Assembly (NCBI RefSeq): GCF_024139115.2
Contig: NC_085141.1
Location: 170,202,994-170,266,993, forward strand
DNA length: 64,000 nucleotides
Reading direction: 5' to 3'
Origin: Armigeres subalbatus
Lineage: Eukaryota > Arthropoda > Insecta > Diptera > Culicidae
Both the position numbers and the translations under genes were made by a program. The notes under the pieces are model-generated. The model saw nothing but the letters and a program-made list of their open reading frames with translations. It searched no databases and was not told the origin of the DNA. Positions 34,563 through 46,656 of this stretch are shown here, piece after piece (position 1 is the first letter of the stretch; each line of letters starts with the position of its first letter).

Positions 34563-36166
34563 TCTATATATATAAAAACCAATCTATGTATGTATGTTCG
34601 CTAACTACTTCTGAACCACTTGGCCGATTTCAACCAAATTTGGTACAGACATTCTCTATCCTCAGGGGAAGTTAACAAAGGGGTGGGATGGTCATGTAGA
34701 AAAGGGGAGGGGTGGTGGGAGGGTTTTGTTCAGAAAACGAACAATTCTGTGTAACTTTCAACTCCCAGGACCGATTTCAACCAAATTTTGTACACATATT
34801 CACTACGAGGAGGTAATCATATGGGAGGATTTGGGAAAGGGGAGGGTCTGGAGGAGGGGTTTTGTTTAGAAAACGGGCAATTCAAAGTAAATCATGAACC
34901 CCTGTACCGATTTCAACCAAATTTGGTACACACATTCTACATCATAAGGAAAAGATAACAAAGGGGATGGGATGGTCATTGGGAAAAAGAGGGGAGGTGT
35001 TGTCTTTGGAAAACGAGCAACTCAGTATAACTCCCAACCCCAGGACCGATTTCAATCAAATTTTGTACACATATTCACTATGAGGAGCCGATCGTACGGG
35101 AGGAAATTTGGATAAGGGGGTAGGGGTCTGAAGGGAGGGTATTGTTCAGAAAACGGGCAATTTAGTGTAACTTCTGAACCCCTGTACCGATTTCAACCAA
35201 ATTTGGTACACACATTTTCTATCCCTAGGAGAAGATAACAAAGGGGTGAAATGGCCGTTGAGAAAAGAGGAAGGGTAAAGGGAAAGCGGTTGTCTTTAGA
35301 AAACGGGCAATTCAGTGTAACTCCTGACCCCCAGGACCAATTCTAAGCAGATTAAATGATTAAATCATTCAACTCTATGATTAAAGATTATGATTAATGA
35401 ATTATAATTTTTGAAAATGATGACTGATAATGATTAATGATTAAATTCATTTTTGACAATAATTAACGATTATGAATAATGAAAAAACCGTTGGATTATG
35501 ATTAACGATTACCGATCGCGATTAAATGTTGACACACTATGTGTATGGTTAATGATTAACGATCGATATGATTAATGATTGATGATTATGAATGATCAAA
35601 TTGCATAGTGATCCATAATCGAGTAACCTTTATTCCAAATTTTAAAAGGTATGATAATTATATGATAATGATTCAAGATTAATAAATAAAAGCAAGGTAT
35701 GCAATGATCCAATGTTCCAGCATAACTTCTGTACCCCTTGCCCGATTTCAACCAAATTTGGAACAAACATTCTTTTTTCTTAAGAAGGCGAAGATGACAG
35801 GGATCGATCAACTCAACACTTCATCGAAATCATGGTTTGCCCAGAGAAAAGCAATGATTAAAGTGTTTCCTTCTGGACGGTAAATGTGATCATTTCTTTA
35901 AAAATAGACGTTTTTCCGGAATAAGGCATCGGTGTATGTTTTTCCTTCTTTAGAAATAGACGTTTGCCCGGAATAAAGCGATTTTGGGTTTGATCCCATT
36001 TTCAAAATCAGTCAATGTTTTCAAATGTAATCTACCTTCTTTTAATCAAATGATGAAATATCAATAAGAAAACACAATTATCCTTTTGACCTATTCCAAT
36101 TCCGATGGTGAAAAAAACTGCGAATTAAACTGGCAACTCCGAGCAAGGCCGGGTACATAAAGCTAG
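34563..36166 (+). mobile_element. Helitron-like non-autonomous element, 1.6 kb
   Basis: It begins TCTATATATATAAAAACC, preceded by A. It ends GGTACATAAAGCTAG followed by T, with an imperfect GC-rich hairpin (CCGAGCAAGGCCGGG) just before. TC...CTRR ends between A and T are Helitron hallmarks. The left half holds tandem repeats. No Rep/helicase is encoded. Confidence 0.85.
34610..35345 (+). repeat. Alternating tandem repeat inside the Helitron
   Basis: Five or so units of about 145-150 bp. Each starts near CCGATTTCAACCAAATTTGG (or TTTTG), then TACACA, CATTC/TATTCACTA, a G-rich block (AAAGGGGAGGG) and AGAAAACGGGCAATTC. Odd and even units resemble each other more, giving an A-B-A-B pattern with a period near 300 bp. 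Confidence 0.8.
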
Positions 36167-36548
36167 TATGAACATATAGATGGAAAAAATCACAGCAAAA
36201 TAAAATTTCCATGAATAATTTTAAGTTTTTCATAAAAAATTAGGAAATTGCTAATAAAGAAATCAGGGTATTAGCAATAAATAAATATGAAATTTCCACA
36301 AATAATGCAAAATTTCCATAAGCGATTGAGAATTGTCCACAAAACAAAAATAAATTAGCACTTCTAAAAGCAAAAATTGCAATCATAAAAGAAGATTTGT
36401 CCATAAGGTAATCATAATGTTCCACGAAAAAAAAACATTCAAAATACATAAACAAAACAATATTATGTAACAGAACTCCACCGTAATCATGTCTGATCAC
36501 TGGGGAATTTATGATATGGATAGTTGAAAGTGAATCTAAAAATGTAAT

Positions 36549-36802
36549 CACAGAGAAACAGACGTCTCACTTAACACATGTTCCATCGTTCACCTTTTTC
36601 AACGGTAGATTCAATTTTTTGTAGGTGGTCGATCGGCCACCGATGGCGCTTCCATCGATTTTGCTTGTGTTTGACATTTGCTCACTACCGCCATCTGGTT
36701 GCCGATTGTCCAATCACAGTGTATTTAGTATTGGGCGATAATGTTTCCGTGACGATGATTTTGATTACTTTTTGTTCTAAGTGAGACGTCTGTTTCTCTG
36801 TG
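36549..36802. mobile_element. MITE, 254 bp, perfect TIRs, 7-bp target duplication
   Basis: CACAGAGAAACAGACGTCTC, then ACTTA, is exactly inverted at the right end (GAGACGTCTGTTTCTCTGTG). ATGTAAT flanks both sides (36542-36548 and 36803-36809). A 68-codon frame inside is not meaningful. It lies inside a copy of the unit related to 15.7-15.8 kb. Confidence 0.92.
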
Positions 36803-36809
36803 ATGTAAT

Positions 36810-38215
36810 TGTGGCGTTAGATGGGTGTTCCAAAGCGCAATAGCCAGCCGGGAATACATGCCGATACCCATATCACAATTAGTTTGATGCTACTGGCTCA
36901 AGTAGCTCCTAAGATCCAATATGAAATGCAAATGGATTGCAAATAAACATGCACAGAAAATTAAAGATATTCGCTTGAAAAACATGCAACGATGGGTCGT
37001 AAACCAAGTTAGCTCACATAAGTGTAAACAAGCGTGAGCTTGCCCATTAACACGCTCGAACAACATGTTTGACGTCGCGTCGCAACAAACCCTATGCTGC
37101 GAATGATCATCATCACAAGCAAAGCGCTCGTGCGCAACACTATTTCTAAATCACACGCTGTTCTTCTTGGAGCCTAACATTCCATTATGAGCTTTTGAAC
37201 CTATAGTAGCTCAACTAAGCTGAACGAAAGTCAAAGTCATTTTTCTGCCATGACTAAGCAAAATGCTCGGTCCTTGGGAAGAGATAGTCATAGCATGCAG
37301 CAGACTTGATTGATTATATAAAAATAAGTCCCTGGTTGGTTTCGGATCACATTTCCTGTCGACCTGTCGTGTCCGCTGCACCAATAAAGAGTTTGACTGT
37401 CCATCGTACTTCAAACAAAACCATTAGCCACTCACCCAAAAAAATCGTTGCGGCCTTGTCAACTTGGAAAATAACGAAAAAGCAAATATCTGCTCCTGCC
37501 TAAGACTTATCATGCAGAGTTGACGAAACCAACTTGTCAAGAGGTCGTGTACGTTTCCAGTCAATAAAACTCCGCTGCACACTTTTTGCAGTGAGGAGGT
37601 CTCGTATAATAACTACATTAAACCAACGTGAATGATGTCGATTGCGGCTATTCTCGTTATTTCTATATTTTTGTTAGAGTTCTTATCTATGTTTTTCTTT
37701 TAATTTTAATAGTAAACTTGTTGATTGCTGAGTTCCAAAGCATAAATAAAAATCTTTTTTAGGTATTTTTTAATTTATGGATTCATCTCTTATTCGAACT
37801 TACCCTGCTTTGCTGAGAATATTTTTCTAGTGAGGTTTCACCACTTCTATTGCAAGGTTTGGGCAGAATGATCGGGAAAGGCAAAATTTCATCAAAACTC
37901 ATATAACCATAACTCTGTGAAATATCAACCGATTTCTTTGGTTCTGCCAGGGATCGACGGGAAAAGTCATCTAGTTCTATTTTTTACATGAGTGAAATAT
38001 TGACCCTTTTTTTTTCTAAATTCCGTGAAATCCGTGAAACCGGTTCCAAGCAAAGTGGGTATCAAACTTCATGGTTATTGTAGGCCATGATAATGCAAAT
38101 ATTTCTGGTGTAGAGTAGAATGGTCTAAAATGCACTCAAGGAGAAAATGGCCCAAGGAAAATGGTTACACTGCATTTCGGGAGCAAATGTTTCCCTTAAC
38201 AACGTCTGAGGAGTG
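36810..38215. other. Non-coding DNA
   Basis: 36810-36875 is the end of the unit shared with 15.8 kb (AGCCGGGAATACATGCCGAT). The rest has no recognisable gene; 37320-37500 has a GC-richer patch with no known domain. Confidence 0.4.
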
Positions 38216-38219
38216 TGCT

Positions 38220-39051
38220 TTTACTTACTTACTTATGGATCCTGTACACCTCCGGAAGTGCAAAGGGCCGACTTGAAAGATCTCCATTCTGAGCGTTGCC
38301 CGGCTATCGCTTTAACCTGTTGCCAGGTTAGATTTCGGTCGACTTCTTTTATTTCTTTATTGAGGCTTCGCCGCCATGAGCCTCTGGGTCTGCCTCATCT
38401 GCGATGTCCCGCTGGGTTCCAGTCTAATGCTTGTTTACAGATTTCGTTTCCGCTCCTACGTAGAGTGTGGCCGACCCAGCCCCACTTCCGATCCCGAATT
38501 TCTGTTGCTATCGGCCTCTGGTGACAACGACGATGGAGCTTGTTGTTTGAGATCCAGTTGTGAGGCCACCAGGCCCGAATTATATACCGCAGGCATCTGT
38601 TAATGAACACCTGCAGCCGTTGAGTGTTCTCCACTGATACACACCATGTTTCGCTAGCGTATAACAGCACAGATTTCACGTTAGAGTTGAAAATTCATAT
38701 TTTGGTGCGTTCACTTATCTGCCTGTTTTTTCAGATATTTCTTAAACTCGCAAAGGCAGCCCTTGCTTTCTTGATCCGTGCGCCTATGTCGATCTTGGTG
38801 CCGCCGTCTGACGCCATTTGGCTACCAAGATATTGAAAGCTTTCAACATTCTCCACTTGTTGCCCGGCTACTGTGAAACTGGAAGGATTCACCGTGTTTA
38901 CATCCAACGATTTGGTTTTGTTGACGTTGATGACTAAACCTGCCGAAGAGGAGCGCTCGGCAAGGTCGTTGAGCTTACTCTGCATATCAGAGCGCCGAGG
39001 AGTGGAGGAGTGTGTGCCGATCCAAAAATCGTCGGTGGTAGCGGCGGTCAT
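38220..39051 (-). pseudogene. LINE fragment, RT C-terminal part
   Basis: The minus strand reads AGLVINVNKTKSLDVNT, then VENVESFQYLGSQMASDGG and KKARAAFASLRNI (38731-39051). Then VLLYASETWCVSVENTQRLQ and IRDRKWGWVGHTLRRSGNEI (38395-38679), ending in GRPRGSW-type sequence to about 38240. The tail in + orientation is CTTACTTACTTATGGATCC. The C-terminus differs from the LINE at 39.6 kb (GHTLRR rather than GHVARM), so this is a second LINE family. 5'-truncated, frame-shifted. Confidence 0.85.
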
Positions 39052-39054
39052 ATG

Positions 39055-39299
39055 TTCTAAATTTGTTCACGAAAATCGTATAAATTTCCCGGAAATCTCT
39101 TTTGAAATTACTTGGATAAACCAACGGAAAATTCTCCTCTAATGTACTAGATAGTTCTTCTATAATTCCCCGGAAAAGCCTTCTGAATTTCATTGATATA
39201 ATCTACGGAATTTTCCCAAAAGTTTTTATAAGTTTACCTGAGAAACTTTTCTGTATTTTTCTCGAAAAAATATTTTTCATTTTCACAGTATATTAATTG
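39055..39299. other. AT-rich spacer between two LINE relics
   Basis: Repeated TTCCCGGAAA-like words (CCCCGGAAAAG, CGGAATTTTCCC), otherwise unrecognised. Confidence 0.3.
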
Positions 39300-41847
39300 A
39301 AGTGGACAGGGGGCAAAAGGGACTATGTCCAAGGACTTGACGATCCCTGGTGGAGTTTGACCGTGGGCCCTGTTAAACTTCTATAAAAAGTTACATGTAT
39401 CCTCAAGCAGGCTCCGGCAAAGTGACCGTGTGCCGCTCAAAGCGGACAAGCCCAAGTACTGGTGTTAAGTGGGACGCTAAACGGACCTCACTACCGGCTT
39501 TCAGGAGGAAAACAGGAGGTTTGCGCAGGAGTAATAAGCCACCTTTAAAAACAATCATTACGAACGACATAGAAGATAATACGACTCGGTACAATCGGCA
39601 ACGACCTAGGAGACGAATAAAGGATCACGATTGGAAGCTTGGAGCATGGAACTGCACGTCGCTAGGCTTCGCAGGCTACGTCAGGATAATCTACGATGAA
39701 TTGCATCCCGCAACTTCGACGTCGTAGCGCTGCAGGAAATCTGCTGGACAGGACAGAAAGTGTGGAAAAGCGGGCATCGAGCGGCTACCTTCTACCAAAG
39801 CTGTGGCACCACGAACGAGCTGAGAACCGGCTTTATAGTGCTGGGGAAGATGCACCAATGCGTGATTGGGTGCCTATCAACGCAAGAATGTGCAAGCTGA
39901 GGATAAAAGGCCGTTTCTTTAGCTATAGCATCATCAAAGTGCACTGCCCATACGAAAGGAGACCCGACGACGAGAAAGAAGCGTTCTTTGCATAGCTGGA
40001 GCAGACACACGATGGATGCCCACTGCGGGACGTCAAAATCTTCATCGGCAACATGAACGCTCAGACAGGCAAGTAGGAAATGTGGAAATCACCTGATCAT
40101 AAAACGGAAAACCAAATCGACCACGTTACAATCGACGGTAAATTCTTCTCCGAAATCACGTACGTGCCGCAGTGCGAATATTAAATCCGATCATTACCTC
40201 GTTGCAGTATGTCTGCACTCAAATCTCTCGATTGTGTACAACACGCTACGAAGAGCACCTGAATGGCAATGTGGCAGACAACGGTGGCGGTATGGTAATG
40301 AACCTGGGAGCAGGCACGCAGAACATACGACTTTCGGCTCCGAATCTCCAGGAAATCCAGGAGGAGATTGGCCGGTTGAAAAACAACAAAGCTCCCACAG
40401 TTGACCAACTACCGGGAGAGCAGTTTAAATATGGTGGTGAGGCACTGGCTACAGCGCTGCACTGGGTAATTATCAACGTTTGGAAGGATGAGGTTCTGCC
40501 GCATGAGTCGACGGAAGGTGTCGTGTGTTCCATCAACACAAAGGGCGATAAGCTGGATTGTAGCAACTACCGCGCAATCACCTACAAGGTACTCTTCCAA
40601 ACTTTATGCCGTCGACACCAATTGCAAGAGAGTTTGTGGGACAAAACCAGGCGAGATTTATGGGTAAACGCAATACCACAGACCAGGTGTTCGCCGTACG
40701 TCAGGTATTGCAGAAATGCCGCGAATACAACGTGCCCGCATATCATCTATTTATCGACTTCAAAGCCGCATATGATATAATCAATCGGGACCAGCTATGG
40801 CAGCTAATGAACGAAAACGGATTCCCGGATCAACTGATACGGTTGATGAAGGCAACGATGGATCGGGTGATGTACGTAGTTCGAGGTTCAGGGGTATTCT
40901 CGAGTCCCCTCGAAACGCGCAGGATACGGCAAGGTGATGGTCTTCCGTGCCCGCTATTCAACATCGCTTTGGAGGGAGTAATACGAAAGGGAAGGGATTG
41001 ACACGAGTGGTACGATTTTCATGTCCGTCCAGTTATTTAGTTTCGCCGACGACATAGATATTATGGCACGTAACTTTGAGAAGATGGAGAAAGCCTACAT
41101 CAGACTGAAAAGCGAAGCTAAACGGATTCGACTAGTCATCAACACGTCGAAGACGAAGTACATGATAGGAAGAGGCTCAAGAGAGTACAGCGTAAGCCAC
41201 CCGTCGACATTGTATTGGTGGTGACGAAATCGAGATGGTTGAAGAATTCGTGACCTCCGATAACGATAATAGCGGAGAAATTCGAAGACCAATCATGGCA
41301 GGAAATCGTACGTACTTCGGACTCCGCAAAACGCTCCCATCGCTGCCGCTCCGATCATTCGCCGCCGTACCAAACTGACTATCAACTAAACGCTTATTAA
41401 ACCGGTAATTCTCAACGGACACGAGACCTGGACGAAAAAACAACGCGCACTGGGAGTTCTCGGAAGGAAAGTGCTGCGTACCATCTATGGTGGGGTGCAG
41501 ATGGTGGATGGTACTTGGAGAAGGCGAATGAACCACGCGTTGCATCAGCTGTTGGGAGAACTATCCATCGTTCACGCCGCGAAAATCGGAAGACTGCGGT
41601 GGGCCGAGCACGTAGCCAGAATGTCGGACAGTAGTACGGTGAAAATGGTTCTCGACAACGATCCGACGGAAACAAGAAGGTGAGGTGCACAGCGAGCAAG
41701 GTGGATCGATCAAGTGGAAGACGATTTGCGGACTCTCCGCAGACTATGTGGTTGGCGACGTGCAGTCTTGGACTGAGCCGAAAGGAGAAGACTTTTATGC
41801 ACTGCACAGGCCACTTCGGTCGTAGTCTGATAATAAATAAATAAATA
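39300..41847 (+). pseudogene. Nearly full-length degenerate LINE (EN + RT)
   Basis: The 5' part near 39390-39640 is basic and precedes the endonuclease start (LGAWNCTSLGFAGYVR near 39640). EN motifs VVALQEICWTGQ (39720) and DVKIFIGNMNAQTGK (40030) follow. Much of EN is then deleted; NQIDHVTIDGKFFSEIT lies near 40110. RT motifs: NNKAPTVDQLPGE (40385), FIDFKAAYDIINRDQLW (40754), RQGDGLPCPLFNIALEGVIR (40923), LFSFADDIDIMARN (41037). The C-terminus has GRLRWAEHVARMSD (41590) and ARWIDQVEDDLRTL. The tail is ATAATAAATAAATAAAT. Several frameshifts and stops. RTE-like by order of domains (inference). Confidence 0.9.
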
Positions 41848-41849
41848 CT

Positions 41850-42800
41850 TGAAGGGAACTTGAAGTTTTTAGAAAATACGTGTGAATGTTCACGGGATTA
41901 TTGTATTTATTTCTACGAATTTAAAATTCTGCTAGTGCTGCTTTATTGAAAACAAAATTTCATAATCGAAATGAGTGAGACGGTTAACACCGTTAAGTTT
42001 TGGTTTACTGCGGGTTGTCCTCGACCGTCTTGAGCACAGAAGGCGAATTTCGTAAAGCTACTGAATACTGGTATGCAGTTAATTGAGTCTGTGTATACAA
42101 CGGCGATGGACCGATCACTGTTCGTGAAGATCTCTACCCCGGAAGCGATGGCGGAGGCTCTGGGAAAAAAATGCAGATCCATATTCGCATAAATATACAA
42201 ATGAATAGACGTAGAAGTACATGTGAGTCAAATGTACTGTACGTCCGTGTTTTCGATTTGCCATCGGTGCTCAGCGATACCTAATTATCATTGATCTGTT
42301 TGGGAAAGTAGATAGTATTTAAGCAAATAATTAAGTTCTTTTAGCGGAATGTCATCACCTGTCAGACGAGTATAGTATTCTTCAATTTAATTTCACAACG
42401 TTGTAATTTTTACAGCTACGTATTTCCACCTCAACTGTAAGGCCGTCTTCAGTGTCTCATACTTGACTCGGCAAGTCGGCTTTTTTCGGCAATATTGATT
42501 TTGAAGCGCAATCTAGATTACATGTAAAGCAAATCGGACAGAAGCATCACGGACCCTACTAATCACAACGGATTTGTTTTCCCTATTTTTTTTGTTGGAG
42601 AAAATTTGTAATTCGTTTATAGAATTTAATTTTTCATAATATTAATCCAACTTTGCCTCGTACTACCGTTCGAGCTGATTTTTTTTTCAACTCGCTATAG
42701 AAACTAATTTTAACACATCAATTTAAGTAATATGCTGACTATCATAAATGAAGGATTTACACAATCACTTATTTCTGTTTATTCGTCATCTCAATTTGCA
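41850..42800. other. Presumed last part of a GMC-gene intron
   Basis: 42328-42480 is a copy of the dispersed repeat described at 898-1018, including GTAAGGCCGTCTTCAGTGTC. The rest is AT-rich, ending in the polypyrimidine stretch and AG acceptor at 42800-42801. Intron status is inferred because the upstream exon is not visible. Confidence 0.5.
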
Positions 42801-42801
42801 G

Positions 42802-44487
42802 AACCCAACCGCAAAAAACCGCCTGTCAAGCGATGAAGGAGAACCGGTGCTGCTGGACGCGTGGAAAAGTTTTGGGCGGTTCGTCGGTGCTAAACACCAT
42901 GCTCTACATTCGCGGCAATAAACGCGACTTTGACCTGTGGCACGCGTTAGGAAACCCCGGCTGGAGTTATGAGGAAGTATTGCCATATTTTAGAAAATCT
43001 GAAGACCAGCGCAATCCCTACTTGGCACGCAACAAGAGACAACATGCAACGGGTATGTGACAATGAAGCCGATTATTGGCGTGTTCGTATTTTGGATTGA
43101 TTGCTTGTTTTCTTTCCTTTCAGGTGGTCTCATGCAGATCCAAGATGTTCCATATTTGACTCCATTGGGTGTATCATTTTTACAAGCTGGTGAAGAAATG
43201 GGCTACGACATCGTGGATGTGAACGGTGAACAGCAAACGGGATTTGCATTCTTCCAATTTACCATGAGACGTGGTACGAGATGCAGTTCGTCCAAAGCAT
43301 TTTTAAGACCCGTTCGTAATCGGAAGAATTTACACGTTGGCTTGTTTTGTCATGTAACGAAGGTTATTATGGATCGAGACAATAAGCGAGCATTGGGAGT
43401 CGAATTTATCCGCGATGGAAATAGACATGAAGTGTATGCTACTAGAGAAGTTATCCTGTCTGCTGGATCGATTGGAACCCCGCATATAATGATGCTTTCG
43501 GGAATTGGGCCTAGAGAAAATCTGGAACAAGTTGGAGTACCAGTGATTCATGAGCTACCAGGGGTGGGGCAGAATCTCCAGGATCATATAGCAGTCGGGG
43601 GCCTGGTATTCCGCGTCGACCAACCTATTTCGGTGATTATGAATCGTTTGGTAAATCTTAACTCTGCAATTCGCTACGCAGTTACCGAAGATGGTCCACT
43701 AACAAGTAGCATTGGATTAGAAGCAGTTGGTTTCATCAACACAAAATATGCTAATCAATCTGATGACTGGCCGGATATAGAATTCATGTTGACGAGTGCA
43801 TCAACGCCGTCCGATGGTGGTGACCAAATTAAGAAAGCTCATGGATTAAAAGATGAATTCTATGACCACATGTTTAGTGAAATTAATAATCAAGATGTTT
43901 TCGGTGTATTCCCAATGATGTTGAGGCCCAAAAGTCGAGGATTTATACGATTGCAATCGAAGAACGCGCTTCGCTATCCTCTGCTATACCATAACTACCT
44001 GACGCACCCCGATGATGTCGGTGTCCTCCGAGAAGGAGTGAAAGCGGCTATCGCATTTGGGGAAACACAAGCCATGAAGCGCTTTGGTGCTAGGTTCCAT
44101 AGCAAGCAAGTACCAAATTGTAATCACCTTCCCGAATTTACCGATGAGTACTGGGACTGCGCCATTCGACAGTACACCATGACTATCTATCACATGTCGG
44201 GAACAGCTAAAATGGGTCCCCGAGAGGATCCTTTTGCAGTGGTAGACAACAAACTACGGGTGCATGGAATCAAGGGGTTGCGTGTAATTGATGCCAGTAT
44301 AATGCCACGGATAACAAGTGGGAACATTAATGCACCAGTCGTTATGATCGGCGAGAAAGGTGCTGATCTTATCAAGGAGCTCTGGTTACAAAGAGCGTTC
44401 TACAGTAGGAGAGGAAAACGAGAACGCGACCAGAAAGGAAATGCCACCACTACTGAGCCTAGTGCAAATGCAACGACAAAAAGCTAG
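42802..44487 (+). CDS. GMC-family FAD oxidoreductase (glucose-dehydrogenase-like), 3' two coding exons
   Basis: Two exons are visible: 42802-43052, and 43124-44487 ending in TAG. The acceptor at 42800-42801 is AG after a pyrimidine-rich stretch. The intron 43053-43123 (71 bp) starts GTATGT and ends CAG, and splicing makes an in-frame Gly-Gly. Exon 1 carries the GMC signature-1 region ([12 protein letters not shown], then RGNKRDFD). Exon 2 carries signature 2 ([15 protein letters not shown]), the [10 protein letters not shown] motif, and the C-terminal catalytic region with His in [10 protein letters not shown] and Asn in SGNINAP. About 538 residues are encoded here. The family is usually about 600-650, so the Rossmann FAD-binding N-terminus (GxGxxG) is missing from the visible exons. 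Family members oxidise alcohols or sugars using FAD, and many insect members are secreted. The last ~30 residues are a basic, then Thr/Ala/Asn-rich tail. The specific substrate is not deducible. Confidence 0.95.
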
Positions 44488-44965
44488 TATTTAGCTAATA
44501 TAACAATAGATATATGACAAAGCCAAAACTGTTCATTCTGAAATAATATGGAATCGATTACCTTTCTGTGGCATGTAAAAGTAGTTACCAGTGCTTGCTC
44601 GACAAAAGCTATCTTTGTAAATAATCCTCACGATATCGAACGAACGATCGATGATAAATAGAAGAATCTTGTTCGCCACAGAAGTGCTTAAAGTAGTAGA
44701 AAATCGAATTAAAATGACTGACTATTTAAGTTAGTAGATGTACGTAACATGTAGTGACTTAGGTAGGAATTGAGGTGAAAAACAATTTTAAATAAGAAAA
44801 GCCAAATAATGGTGTGGTATCAATTTTGATGACATCCCTCTTCGTTTGTTAACATTAATTAAGGCTAATGACCGGTTCAACACCGTGATCATATCACATC
44901 AACATTTTCTAAGAGATTCGAATAAACGACTGCTGCATCAATAAAAAATATACTGTTCCTTCAGA
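44488..44965 (+). promoter_or_regulatory. 3' UTR and poly(A) signals of the GMC gene
   Basis: AATAAA occurs at 44921-44926 and again at 44940-44946, about 430-460 bp after the stop codon, with no repeat element between. These are the likely cleavage signals. The exact end is inferred. Confidence 0.6.
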
Positions 44966-44969
44966 TTAA

Positions 44970-45430
44970 CCATGGATCCCACAGTGGATTTTGATTGATT
45001 TCTATCAGGATCCACCACTATTGGTACAGTAGCTCCACTATATATGCAAGGGAGTTTATTTTATTGATTAAAATAATGAAGAATGTCTGGTCTAACCTAT
45101 ATGTCCTATTCCTTTACTTTGACAGTTGGAACCGTAGCTGATAGATTTAGAATAGAAAGTATGTGGATGTTTACACTTTGTCAATTAATCTAATTGTACT
45201 ATTAACGGCCTCCCTAGCACATTAATAAGCAGATAACCAAGACAAATATCAAATTCCGCATGAACTCCTAGCAAGTGCAGAGGTCAGGGATTGAATCCAG
45301 AGAAAAATAAAAAAAAAACTTACTTATCATCTCTGTATACACTCACGATATGTAGCCTATCGTAAAAAAGGTTTTTTTTTTGCAAGAATGAATTCAGATA
45401 GATAATGGCCCATGATAAATTCGTTAAAAA
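44970..45430. other. Non-coding DNA downstream of the GMC gene
   Basis: No gene recognised. Confidence 0.4.
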
Positions 45431-45439
45431 AATTGCTGA

Positions 45440-46060
45440 TGATGCATTCTAATAGTTGAGTTCTCGTGATCTGTATATATCGCTAATATATAAGAAGGTG
45501 GACTTATCAGAGTTAGAAAAGCTTCACTACCTCAAAGGGTACTTGACCGGGGAGACCAAGGTGTTGTCGGATGCCAATCGTACATCGTCGGTATTTATTG
45601 CAACGGCCATAGTTCTAGTAAAAGACAAAGATGGAGTTTGAGTTCCAGCTAGGGCTCTCCTGGATTCTGGATCCAAGTGTAATTTTATAACAGGCGATTA
45701 ATGCCAGTACACTTAAAGGTGCAAGAAAAACGGTGAGCGTAATCGGACGATCAAGTCACGAATTGCACGCTTTTCGGATAATAGAATTCCTGTTACTATC
45801 AAAGGTGACAGCGAATCTGTAAACTACCAACGTGGACATGACGGGAACGGAGCTTCCCACCGGCGTGAGGTTGGCGGAACCGTCTTTTTGTTTTTAAACT
45901 AAGGCAGTCGATATTGTGATAATGATCAAGCACTTTTGAAGCTTATTGAAAATATTCCTAGTTCCTTGTTGAAGATACTGAGTCTGTGTTGGGATTGGTA
46001 GTGTCCGGTGGTGTACACTCCTACAGATAGGCTATGGAAAAGAAACAAGAAGCAATATGT
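45440..46060 (+). pseudogene. BEL/Pao-type LTR retrotransposon relic (gag end to protease)
   Basis: A 61-codon frame (45456-45641) has a gag-like LSELEKLHYLKGYLTGE. It is followed at once by a protease-like stretch with the LLDSGS active-site motif (45650-45680) interrupted by stops. Further on come short stretches resembling the region between protease and RT (LADPS-like near 45880, ENIPSSLL near 45950). No LTRs were found next to it. Family assigned from motif order; decayed. Confidence 0.6.
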
Positions 46061-46089
46061 CGGACCAGTTTAAAATGAATCTAAGAGTC

Positions 46090-46430
46090 CACACAATTAC
46101 CCATATATTAATTGTGTGGACTTAGAATTCACGCCTCATGGTGGTTCATGTCTGGAACGTAAGCTGCCGAAGAACGTTACGTTACCAATTCTTTACTCAA
46201 GTAGGCAAGCCAATAGTGGCAGAGATGGCATGTTGATAAACACAAAGAAGATTCATATGTGACGCGGGCAGTAGTGAACGTATGGAAGGAGTGGACTAAT
46301 TATTGGAACGATTAATTAAGATGTGGTTTTCGCTGAGTGAAAGCTCTTGAGTATTCCTTTTAGCTATGTAGGTTTTCTTTTAACCTGCGCTTAATGAGGA
46401 AGCGCCATAATCAGTATAATGGAAATAATA
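46090..46430. other. Non-coding DNA
   Basis: A 13-bp inverted word (TTAATTGTGTGGACTTAGA versus TCTAAGAGTCCACACAATTA) lies at about 46079-46127; otherwise nothing recognised. Confidence 0.35.
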
Positions 46431-46592
46431 AATTTCCCCATACCAATTTGCATGTAAACTTGAAACGGCTTGTGCTAGATCAGTTTTAATTCAAATGAGC
46501 TCAAATTTTCGGAGGACACTCAGAACATGATACAGAATCAAATGAGCATTGTGGAGCAAAATCGATTTTTGTGAACCACCCTAGTGGGTATA
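46430..46592. repeat. Arm fragment related to the 24.2-kb MITE
   Basis: CCCCATACCAATTTGCATGT, then AAACTTGAAACG, resembles CCCATACTAATTTCCATACA and CAAACTTCAAACG at 24902. It ends in AACCACCCTA. Confidence 0.45.
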
Positions 46593-46656
46593 ACCCGCAG
46601 CAACCCTGTCGCCATATCAGCCCACGTCAATGGAACCTCACCAGGCTCTATTGAGG

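Noticed and set aside
36578..36784. 68-codon frame
   Set aside because: Entirely within the 254-bp MITE between its inverted ends.
41943..42200. Minus-strand frame with VYTDS, possibly a retroelement RNase H
   Set aside because: Only one short motif matches; no other catalytic motif or flanking RT was seen.
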